From Sphaerolaimus hirsutus (lineage: Eukaryota > Nematoda > Chromadorea > Monhysterida > Sphaerolaimidae), in the NCBI GenBank assembly GCA_964036195.1, contig OZ038457.1, forward strand, positions 23,153,147-23,217,146: a DNA stretch of 64,000 bases. Reading direction: 5' to 3'. The number at the start of each line of letters is the position of its first letter. The stretch's first letter is position 1. A program made the position numbers and the translations under genes. Positions 1 to 12,200 of this stretch are shown piece by piece. Under the pieces are notes generated by a model that saw only the letters and a list, made by a program, of their open reading frames with translations, was not told where the DNA came from and did no database searches.

Positions 1-129
1 GCAGAAATAGCAGCAAAATTCCAGTAGCGAATAATTCCCCATCCGTCCCTCGAACCCAGTCCCGTTCTAATCCTTTCGCCGTGTGTGTTTCACGTTGTCA
101 ATCGACATAAACCTCTCCCCCACTCACAG

Positions 130-282
130 ATCGCAGTTCTGCAACCCGGCGAGCGCGCGCGTCGCCGCCCACCTGCTCGGCATCACCGAGGACGAGCTGC
201 GCGACAAGATCTTCCACTCGCAGTCGATCGCAGAACACCACCGCCAGCAGAACAGGAATGCGGCAGCCATGCAAACCTACAG
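130..282 (+). CDS. Myo18: Myo18 exon, motor domain (first in window)
   Basis: Follows acceptor ctcacag and ends at ACAG|gtgcct in phase 2. It codes for SQFCNPASARVAAHLLGITE and a following helix, matching the Myo18 motor segment where other myosins read LLG...L. Enters with one base completing a codon from an exon outside the window. Confidence 0.88.
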
Positions 283-3200
283 GTGCCTTGGTCACTGCGC
301 TGCTTGGACTGGGGTCGAGTACTCTTTGATATAGGGTTCAAACGATATCACTTTTCGATATCGATGTTCGATATCGAAAAATGATCGATATTCGATACGG
401 TATGTCGTTTGAACCCTACTTAGATAGACCGAAAATAACTCGGAAAGTTGATAGCTAGATAAAAACTATAATTTCAAATATCTAAAGAGGTGCATGAATT
501 AGTGATTTGGACTTTAAAAATCGGGTATGGAAAAGTAGAAAAATTCACGATTTTAGAGTGAAAATTTTGGTAAAATCGCTGGAACTTTGTGCTGATATTC
601 GACCGATTGTGATGTGGGGGTGGAGCTGGGGATCAAAGCCGAAGTGTTTCGGGGGGGGGGGGGGTGGGGGGGGGCACGTCAACATTCCCCACTGGGTACT
701 TCATTGCTTCAACGCCTGTAAACCGTGTGTTTGGCCTCCGCAGCAGCGGCGGCAGCAGACGCGCGTCCAAGCCGATCAGCGACCGCCTCAAGGTGACCGA
801 GCGCGTGGGCACCGGCACGGACGCCCTGCACGCCTTCGTGGTCGGCCTGTACAGGGAGCTGTTCTGCGCCCTGGTGCACCTGCTCAACCGGTGTGTTTTT
901 TGCTGCACGAATTCTGGCCGTATAATGAACTGTGTACTAAATACATACCTTTATTCATCAAATCATGGTAGACTTTTGTGCAGAGATTGTGGCCCGCTCT
1001 GTAGGGGCCACACTGTCCCATCACAAACTAGTTGACAATGACATCGGGTGTCAACTGGGCCGACTCGTTTCCATTCAGATTTTAGTTGTTTGGTCGCCGA
1101 ACGATGTTCCAATGCTCATACCAATGTTAATTCCTTATCTACACGTGTACTTGAAAACTGTCCTGCGACCCGTCAACTGACATTGTCAACTGACCCGTCA
1201 ACTGACTCGTCAACTGACATTGTCAACTGACTCGTCAACTGACCCGTCAACTGACCCGTAAACTGACCCGTCAACTGACAACTGACACTAATTTGCCATG
1301 GGAACAACTTGACAGCCAGTGTGTAGCGCCATAAGGCAAGCACACAACTAGGGTGTCAAATTTCCGTTTTCCGTTTCCGCCTTTCCGCAGGAAAATTTTT
1401 TACCTTTCCGTTTTCCGGCAGCCGAAAATTTTTTACCTTTCCGTTTTCCGTTTTCCGGCAGCTGAAAATGTTTTACCTTTCCGTTTCCGTTTTTCCGGCC
1501 CATTTTTCCGTTTTCCAGCTGAAAAATTTTTACCTTTCTGTTTCCATTTTACCAGGCCATTTTTTTTATTTTCTGGCTCAATTTTCAGTTTTCTGGCATT
1601 TTTCCATTGTTTTTCCAATCTGCATTTATCTTCAATTGGCTCATCCCATTGTGTTGTTTTTGTCTCTTGGAGCAGCATTGACAACTGGGATTTCAGGGTC
1701 AGTGAAACAGGTGCTGTGAACCCAATTGGGTCATATGCTGACACCAATAATTTATTCAAGTTTCATCTGGTTGGTGTTGTGATGCTGTCAATTTGCAATT
1801 TTGGTGTTGATATTGCCAGCATGTCCGTTCGGTGATTTTATTTCATGCCCATTATTGCGACAATTTTATTCACCTTTGGACTCCTGTCGTTTTCTGCTAT
1901 TTCATTCATGACTGATCTGGAGTTTGACAGCCATTCCCTCATGTTCATAGAACATTGGTTAAATAAAGCTTTGACTTTGTAATATAGTTCTAAAGCTTCA
2001 ACTTCATTCGTGACACTCATGATGAAGTTATTGACGTAAATGTTGTTTATTATCATCGCCAACTGGTTTCGTTCCCCTTCATTTTCTTCATATTCATTCA
2101 TGTTGTTTATTGTCACATTTAAATGGTACCACAATCAAAGCCAAACAGGCAAACCTGCATGCAGGTTTTCCTTCTGCAAATTTGTCTATTACCGTGCTAA
2201 TTTCACTTTATTTTTTTCCGTTTCCGTGAAAATTTCGCTTTCCGTTTTCCGGCATTTCATTTTTCCGTTTTCCGTTTTCCAGCTGACAATTTTGTTTTAC
2301 CTTTCCGTTTTCCGTTTTCCGCTGAGTGAAATTTTTTTACCTTTCTGTTTTCCGGCAGAAATTTTTTTTTACCTTTCCGTTTTCCGTTTTCCGTAAAGTG
2401 AAAAAATTTTACCTTTCCGTTTTCCGTTTTCCGTAAAAAAAATTTTTGACACCCTACACACAACATCCCCTCCCCACTCACACTTACACTAATTCCCGCA
2501 GCGCCATGTCGTCCACCCACCGGGCGGTGCGGTCCATCGGCGTGCTGTGCGTGCCCGGCGTGCAGTGCGGCTCCGTGCTGGGGCTGGACGAGTCGAATAG
2601 GCCGCGCTGGTCCACCGGCACCTTCACCGATCTGGTGTACAACTACGCCAACGAGCGCGTGCACATGCTTTTCCACCAGGCCAGCTTCACCCAGCCGCTG
2701 CAGCTGTACCAGCAGGAGAAGGTTTGTTTGTTGGGGTTTTTTTGTGGGGGGGGGGTTGTGATTTTGAGGTTAAAGTGTACGTTTGGGATCAATGGTGTCT
2801 TGTTTTTAAACGTGTTTAAAAAATACCTTTTTAAAAGACCCAATCACCCAAAAACGTTGGTATATTTACATGCTTGCAGTTCAGCCTTTCATAGTGTGCA
2901 CATTTCCGAGCGCTCGCCGCAGGTGGAAGTCGATCTGGAGGAGCCGGACCGGTCGCCGCAGCCGCTCGTCGAGTTGATCGACAAGCCCAGTCAACAGGAA
3001 CTGGTCAGTCAACTTGGGTCCCATAGGTCCTTACACACACACTAGTTGACATCGCAACCTCGTGTCAACTGAATGTCAACTAAATTACTCAAAAAATTTA
3101 AAAGCATCACATTTAACAGAAAGAATGGAAATCAAGTGTCACGATAGAAAACTAACTATGTTCTATCACCAAGAAAAGTTGAAATCACATGATCAACTAT

Positions 3201-6200
3201 AATTTAGTTGACATTAATTTTGATGTCAACTAGTGTGTGGGCCATATCGACATATGCGCAGCTAACAGTGTGTCCACGAACAGATCCACTCGACGAACAT
3301 CGAGGCGCGGTCGACCGAGAAGCGCGGCATCCTGTGGATGTTGGACGAGGAGTCGGTGTTCCCCGGCGCCAGCGACCAGTCCTTCCTTGAGCGCATATTC
3401 GCTCACAACGCCCAGCCGCAGCAGTGGGTTTCTTTTTTGAGCACTTTATAAGTTGTCAATTACAGAAACTAGAAAATTCCCTGCAAAATGTCAAATTTCA
3501 TACAATGTGTTAAAAGTCATATGAAATGTCATGAAAAATGTGAAACATACAGGAAACAGATTAAATTAAATAAAATTAGACATTTGAAAAAAGCATTTTA
3601 CACGATTTTTTTGGCATTTTTGCATGACGTGAGAAGTAAAATGATAAGTGAAAAAGTTTACTTTTTTGCTTTTCACGTCTCATTTCATTTCTCACTTCTA
3701 AAATGTATTTCCCCGCTTGCAAAATCGACCCCATATACCCATCCCCATTCGTAACTGCACAGGGGCTCCGGCGGGCTGGTGTCGCGCGGCGCCTACGGCC
3801 AGTTCAAGCTGCGGCACTGCAACGGCACGGTGCCGGTGGCCTACGACGTGACCGACTGGGTCAAGCGCGCCGCAGAGCCGCCCCTGACGCGCGTCGCCCT
3901 GCCCACGCTGCAGCACAGCACCTGGTGCGGCCGGTCGATTGTACATATTATCCCGTTGGGGTGGACAGTTGTTTTAAAACCTCAACAGATATGGTTATGC
4001 GACGACTATGTGTAGCCTTGAGATAGCATTATAAGTGGTTGTTTCTTAAGAAAAAAGTCAATTTTATGTCGATTCGTTTCTTTTGTCTAATTTTCATGGT
4101 TTCAGGTTTTATAGGACCTGTTTTGAATTTTTCCCTTCAATTTTCGCTTAATTTACCCAGTGAAAAAAGTACCGAAAATTTCAGCTGCTGTTTGTTAAAA
4201 AACACCCCCCAACCCCCCTAATCCCATCACTACGCATCACAAATACCCCCCTCCCCCCACCAAAACACAGCGCTGCAGTGAGCAGCCTATTCTCTTTGTT
4301 GCGGCCGGGCGGCGTGGCGGGCGCTGCGGGCGACTGGTCGTCGTTGGGCGGCGGCGACAACGCCCTGCGCAGGGCCACCGCTGCGTTGAGTGGACTCGGC
4401 ACGGGCGCCTGGGCCGGTCGACTCAAGCGTCGCAGTTACCCCGCACTGGCTATGTTGCAGACTGTGAGTTGACGGATTTGGGGGATTTGTCAATTGTGTG
4501 TCTGATAAAATTGGGCGGATGTGTCTGATAAGATTGGGCGGAATCGCGCTCGTTTGCTTACGCCAGTAAGCTCAAAATTGAGTACTCATAAATCGGCTTT
4601 GAAACGTATGTTGCGTAAGTTTTGAGTTTGCTTTTTGATGTCCGTCAACTGGAGATTACAAAGCAAATTCAAAAAGAAACTCAAATGCGTTCAAAGCTGA
4701 TTTATGGGTACTCAATTTCAAATTTACTGGTGTTCGCGAACTAGCGTGTGCCGCGACAGTCTGGCTATGACTTTATTCGTGCTCCGCTGAGTTTTTAATG
4801 GATAATGGTCATTTTAAAAAGATTTTTTGGCGCCCGCGTGTGAATATTCTGCGCATTTAAAAGTGCACATTATATTTTATTTTATCTTTGTATTTACCGA
4901 GATAAATGTTCTCTGTCTTTTTGCATTCGTTTGTCAACCATTCTGGCAAATTTGTTGATTTCCAATCAAACACTTTTGAGTGTCAATTCAATCTTAACTC
5001 GTATCCTAATTATTATACGTCGCTGCAGAACGGCGTTTTTATAATCGGCCGCCTATGGTACTTGATGCGATCAAATCATTTGTGCGACCGGTCGCGCGCG
5101 TGTGCCTCCGTTTAAAATAGTTTTTTTTTTCTTCTTAACGTCGCGCTACAAAGGATTAGGATCTAGTATTTGGCTTCTTTTGTGTTTGTACAGTGTGTGG
5201 CGCATATTTACTTTTTTTCGATATTTACAGCGCGTTATACTTATGTTGTCGTAACTGACTGAATGGTCGCGGACTGGTTCACACAGCTGGGAACAATTCC
5301 TCATGTTGTCAAGTGGCAGGGCAATGTGTCAAGAGTTTTGTGAAGTTGAGCCGGTGAAAAATGCAACTCAAGAGTGCAAAAATGTCAATCTAAAAATTGA
5401 AAATTGAATTGTCAAGTCAACTCAAAAATTGAATTACGCATTGCAGTTTCAAATGTCAATCTAAAAAAGTTAAGTTCAAATAAAATTTGTCAATTTAGTT
5501 TTTAAATTTTTAATGTCAATTTACAATTTTTTGTTAATTGACAAAATTTGGAATTGTGTCCTGCTCGTTTTTCATATACTCTCTAAATCGCGCATTCACT
5601 CAATTATGACAAACCACCCTGTACACTTTGCGCAGGTGAAAAAAATAGGTATGCGGTTTTGATAAGCTTTTCACTCAATCGAAATATTTGCTGAATGCGA
5701 ATTTAAATTAAATTTTGGTTTGGCGCATTCCACTTGAAAACCGTTCATTCTGAACGACAATCAATGTTGTATTAACTGTCATGTTTTGGATACCCATTGG
5801 CTAGTAGATCCATTGGAATGGTGTTTTGGATGACCTTTCTTTGTGCTTTTTGGCACCGAATTGTGTGAAGTTTAGTTTTATTTGGCGTTTTGCCACTTTC
5901 ATTGCGCAGTTGTAAATATTGATGTCAATGTAAGACTTTCGTCATTTAGCTACGGAGGGGGGCAGAGTTACTGGCGATCTGTCCGCCGCTTTTCCTTATT
6001 TTATCACCGATTTTCAACCCTATTCATATACTCTGTCATATTCAAAAATCAGGAACGATTTTTGTTTATTTTTAAGAGCCAACGACGAACCCTGAACATA
6101 GCTATCTATAGCAATCGAAAACACATTGTGAAGAATAAATTCCCCACTCACTAAAAAGATCGAACCTTAGGACATCCCTCGTTCGGGTCGGGAATCCGAC

Positions 6201-9200
6201 CCGACCCGAACCCGACTCTACTACCCGAACCCGACCCGACAACCCTTCACAATCACACCTGCCCCCTCCCAGGACTGCCTAATTGAGACGATCCGCCGGG
6301 TGGACCGGATCCACTTCGTGCACTGCGTGTCGCCCAACGCCAAGTGCGCCCTAGCGCCGGGCCCGTCCGCGTGCGCCCTGGGCCAGGGGGAGGCGGCCTT
6401 GTCGGGCGCGCCCATGGACACCAGCTTGAACGTGGTCATGCTCAGGAATCAGATCGTCGCTATACAGCTCACTGACAGCGTGCGCTTCGCTAGATTGGGT
6501 AGGTGAGGGGGCTGTGGTTTAGTACACATATAAACCCATTACACATCTAAACCCGCCACCCATCTCATTCTGCCCACCACACATCTAGGATTAAGAGATT
6601 GATATTTGACACACCTGCTCTACAGTGGGTGGCAAACACAAAGGCATAGACCCTTATGGTTTTGTGTTTATCATTGTAGAGTGGGCGTGTACACTAATAT
6701 TTATCACTATCATACAACTGAGGCGTCCAATTCTAAAAGTCGACAAGTCCAAAATATGAAAATTCCGAGTTAGGCCCGGAAACGTCATCTGGGGCTACTT
6801 CCGCACATTTTTCATCATTTTCCATAAATTTTTTGACCTCACATGCCCATATGGCATAGTGCCAATTTGACATTTTTGGGGAAAAATGCAAAAAATTTGG
6901 GCAAGAAGTCGACAAGTCCACTTAGTTTTGGGCTAAAAGGCGACAAGTCCATCCTCCGCTTCCTTTTTTTATGTGAAAAAACGCAAGAAATGTGATAAGT
7001 CCACTATGGGCACAGAATTCTAAAAGCCGACAAGTACATAAATTTCCCATAAGGGAGGCGCAACGCGGGCGGTAACAAAAATGTTCTTGCCTGCAAGAAG
7101 GCGACAAGTCCATTTCCCTCCCAAAAACAGTTTTGCTCTGACCGAATGGAATTTTTTGGACACCCCATTTTTCACATATACGTTGGGATTAGGGGCTGAA
7201 AATTTGACACTTTATTGTCAATATATGGAACTTAATGGAAAGCATGAGAGAGCCAAATTGGACACGCACCACTGGCCTGGAATTGGGTTTGAAACTTAAA
7301 ATGCGATTTACTCAAAATCACATTTTGTGGACTTGTCGACTTTTAGAATTAGACGCCTCAACTAAATTCGGGTGCGCTGACCGTGGAAACAACGCTGACC
7401 AACAATGCATGCTGCCAGCTACGCTGCATAATGAGTGATGATTGATTGAATGATATTTAGACGTTTATCAATCTGACGTGTAGATAATCGCTGTTTATCC
7501 GCAGACTCTGTCTAGATGTGTAATGGGTTTAGATGTGTACCGGCACACAGTCCAATTTAAAGCTATTTACTCACACAAAATCGGAATTTTGGAAATATTT
7601 TAGGTGCGGAATGGGGAAGTTTTATCCCTCTGGCCATTTGGTAAAATGTAAATGGACTGGCAATCCGAAAAAAATCAAAAATTTAAAATGGGCAAAACAT
7701 CAACGATTTTAAGTGAAAATTTGGACCAATTTTTCTAACTAGCCGGACCGTTTTGCGCAAGTGTAATCCCTCTCCCTCCAACTCCCCATGTGCCTGCTAA
7801 ACCCCGACGAAACTCGTAAGTGACATGTAAAGTTGCGATGACAAGCCTTGTCAACTGCAAGTTGACACTTGTCACTTTACTCGACCTGACCCTCCATGCT
7901 CAGGCTACCCGGAGCGGCTGGGCTTCGCCGAGTTCCGCCGCCGCTTCGAGTGCCTCCTGCCGAAGGAGGACGAGTCGTCGGAGCGGCACAACGGTAACGA
8001 CGACGGCGCGGCGACGTGCCGCCGGGCGGGCGGCGGCACGCCTGCCACCCTGCTCGACAGCAGGCAGGCGGCCGGCGACTTGCTCGCGTATTTGCAGCTC
8101 AATCCAAATGATTATAGGGTCGGGTTGAGTCAGGTTCGGCGGGCCGGCTTTTTATTTGTGTTTTTCAACTTGTGTGCTTTTCAACTTGTTTTTTGAGTGC
8201 ACGCTGATTTTGGTCAGTGTTAATTCAATGTATTCATGCTATAGCCGTAATTGAATACGATAGCCGATTGATGTAAGGAAATCTAAAAGTCTCATGTTCA
8301 TTTTTTTCCAGTATTGTAGCTTTAATAATTTCCTTATTTTTTGCAGATTTCTGAGATCTTAAAAATATATATGTATCAAAAACGGGGTTTCTATCGATCT
8401 CTATATCAATATTTCCCGCGGCTTTTAAATTGATTTGCAAAATTGAATATCACTTTCTGACTGATTTGTTCAACAATATTCTTTAAAAACAATCCAACTT
8501 CAAGCGCCAACGTTATCAAAATCGCCAAGCCAAGCCCCATTGCCCCACGCAGGTGCTGCTGCGGTCGGAGTTGTTGACGCGGCTGGAGGACATGCGCGAC
8601 ACGCGGCTCACGGGCACCGTGACGCGGCTGCAGGCGCTCTGCCGCCGCTACCTGGCTCAGCGCAAACTGCAAACTTTGCAGGTAAGGTGGATGTGAGACG
8701 GCGCATTTTTACGCTGTTACAACTGATGCGTGAAAAGAATACAATATCTCTTCTAATGGAACAGTGTCATTCTATTTTTCGTCAATTTTTTACATGCTGT
8801 TTCATTGGAAACTGCCATTCTAGTTTCTCATCACAATCTGCGTATGAACATGGGCTTTTTTAATGGAAGTTGGCCAACATTTTACTATCAGAGCAACAAT
8901 TAAAGTTTAGTAAATTGGTTAGTTTAGTTTAGTACATTTGAATTGAATTTATTGCGCTCTCACTAGCTGGATGTCGATTGAATTCATGTTAACTAGATTT
9001 TGGGTTAATATTTACGTGATTTAAAGATTCCTATGTGATAGAGCATAGTTAATTTAATATCGTGGTTCTTAATTTTCATTTTCTCAGTTAAGTGTCATGC
9101 TTTAAAAACATTTGTTGTGTAATTTAGTTGACATTCTTTGACATTCAGTTGACACGAATTTGCAAATGTCAACTAGTTAATCGGGGCCCAATATTGAATC

Positions 9201-12200
9201 TCCCTCTCACACCCTGTACTTAATCCCCCTCGCAGGTGCAGCAGCGCGCCGTGCGCTGTATCCAGCGCAACATCAGCAAGTACGCGGCGGTGCGCAACTG
9301 GCCCTGGTGGCGGCTGTACGTCCGCGTGCTGCCGCTCGTCCAGGCGCACGCCACCGACAACCAGCGACGACTGGATCAGGTGAGCAGACTGGTTCTGGGG
9401 GAGTTGACGGGGCGCGTACTAGTTGACAGGGCAGTGGCTGTCAACTGGGTTTTGTGTTGATTGTTGACGGGGAGTGGGAGAGTGCATTTTGACTGTTTTA
9501 TGCGACCTGTCGATTAAAGGGTGAATTGCCATTGGCGGCCCACCCACTAGTTGACACACGTGTGTCAACTGGTCTGTGTCAACTCGGATTTCGACTTCAC
9601 GTGTCGCAGAGTGATTTCCCAATGCACTTGCCGTAATATTTTTTTTTCAACATTGCCGCATGTGCATTTGGAGATCGCTCTGCAACACGTGAAGCTGAAA
9701 TCTGAGTTGACACAGACCAGTTGACACACGTGTGTCAACTAGTGTGTGGGCTTCCAATAAATTCTGAAAAAGCAAAACGAACAAATTTAAAACCAAACCA
9801 TCGTTTGTACCGTCATCACATAAATCAACTCGAGTACAAAATATTTCAGGCCTGCACGTGCACAGACTTGTTTTTACCATATTTTTCTTTTTTTCAACGC
9901 TGTTTTTTCCTTCGCTGTTGTTGTGTCTTGAAAGCTTGAAAGCTCCGTGGAAAAAACACGGTTCCCGGTTGGCTCATTTGAATGCGGTTAGGAAACTCGA
10001 TATCTCGCAAATGGAAGAAGGCCGCCGTGTGGAACGCAGCGTGCAGTTGAAGCTTCACTTAGGAGACAAACATTCACCTTTTTACGCGTTGTCGCCGGGG
10101 CCGCGCTCGCCGCGGATTTGCCGCTTAGCAGCTGGCTGGATTCTGTTATGTATTATGTAATTCAGCCGCGCGCTAATGTGTGACGTGGGTTGGATGGTAG
10201 GGTTGGGAATTTCGAAATTTTCGGTTCCGGTTCTCGGTTCGGTTCCTAAGCTCGGTTCCGGTTCGGTTCCAAATTTTCAAAAATTTCGGTTCCGGGTAGT
10301 GAAAAAGTCGGGTATCGGGTAATGAAAAAATCGTATTTTCAATGCGTACACTTGAAGAAGAAAAAACAGAAGATAAATTGCTAAAACTACCATATTTCCT
10401 CGAATTACCCCCCGGGGGGTTTATTTTTGCAGAGTGGAAATTTTGAGGGAGGGTATTTTGAGGGGGGGGGGTCATTATTTCGCCAGAAATTTTTCGAAAT
10501 CCCAGTACTGAATTGTTGTCCGCAACGTATGCAGACGTAGAAAAATGCAACAAAAACTGCCAAAACAATGACTCTATAGACTTATAGAAAGCATGTAGAT
10601 GGTATAAACCCTCTTCTAACATAACAGTCATTGTTTTGAACGCCTGTACCGCGTGCCCGGATCACAAACCGCAGCTATTGTCATGTACATTCCCTATACA
10701 CTCAATTTGAGGGGAGGGGTTATAAATTCATAGTGCCCATTTTGAGGGGGGTATCTAGAGGAAATATGGTAGGTGGAAATCTGCTAATAACTACAGAATC
10801 ATCGATATCCACTGCGTCCTATCTGAATGATGTCCAAAATATATTTTTGCACTGTTTCCATATTACAAATGTAAACTGACGGAAAAAGATGCCAGGTCAG
10901 GCCCGCCCACTCCCAGCACGCCCTAAACATTCTGCTGCAGCTAGCCCGCGACAAGGCAATGTATAAAAATAAAATTTGAATTTGAACGACGTTTTTTAAT
11001 TTTTATTGTAACATGCAATCACCCGTACATCTGTGGGAGGAAAATATCCAACACACAAAGGTGTAAATGTTGCATTTTGATAGGATTATTGTATAAAATT
11101 TCGGTTCTTTCGGTTCTTCAGTTCGGTTCCGGGTCTAAGTGCCGGTTCTCGGTTCCGGTTCGGGTATTTTTTTCGGTTCCGGTTCTCGGTTCCAAAATGG
11201 TGCTCGGTTCTCGGTTCGGTTCGGTTCGGGTCGGTTCGGGTTCCCAACCCTATTGGATGGCTTAAGTATTGCCCATTTATGGCTTAGGTATTTTGTACTC
11301 TTCGTTTGGCGCGGGTTCCATTGCCTTAATAGAACCCTGTGTCTTGTTTGTGTGCCTCATTTTGACCCTATTTTACCTATTTATTTAAAAACTATCCTCA
11401 AAATTTCCCGAAATCGAAATTTATGTAAATCATCTGTGTGCTATTTGGCGAGTTCGAAGATTTTTTGTGATGGGAAATCAGATTACGGCGACCAGCGACA
11501 AGCACAAGCAGCTGCCAAAGGTGCCTATTTCTCAGAAGTAGATATAACTAGATTAGGCATTCTGAAGTCATCTGAAGTCATCTACCATGCGAACTCTACA
11601 CCTAGCATAATTCTTATCAGAACTGTCTAAATATATCGCCCTCAACGGCCCTATGCCTTTAGACATGTAAACCCGTTCGGCATGTAGGTAAAATATAGCT
11701 AAAAATATATATATATATAGCCAGTGTATATCCGAAATAGCGATTTTAAAGTGAGAAATGACAAAATGGAACAAGAATTTCAATTTTGAGTGAAAATTTG
11801 GCAAAAATCGCTCAGAACTTTGCTCTATGTAAATAAATAGATAGCTAAAGAATTTTGGGGAGGGCCCGGGGGGAAAGTAGCCCAAAAATTTGCTTAGGGA
11901 TAGACATGTAGCTGGCCGATTTCGGGTGAGCAACCACCTATTGAAGAGCCCTGCAGCAGGTCTACATGCCGAGCGGGTTTATTTACATGCCTAGGGAGCC
12001 TACGTCCTCCCCCCTTCAACCCCTACCTTCCCCCAGGGCGAGTCGGGCGAGCTGCTGGGCAAGCTGTCCACCTACGAGCGCCAGTGCACCGAGCTGCGGC
12101 TGCAGTGCGACAAGCTCCAGTCCAAGTTGGCCGGCGCCCAGGCCGACCTGGCTGATGAGAGGGCGACATGTGCCGCGCACGCGGATGCTCTGGAACAGGT

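Noticed and set aside
640..680. G-quadruplex or regulatory role of the long G runs (also at 21950, 30070, 34400, 57980)
   Set aside because: Most are tied to transposon ends or simple-sequence drift; nothing in the context supports a function.
1167..1290. CRISPR-like array of gtcaactgacccgtcaactg units
   Set aside because: The units are contiguous with no unique spacers and lie in a palindromic element of an animal genome; it is a minisatellite.
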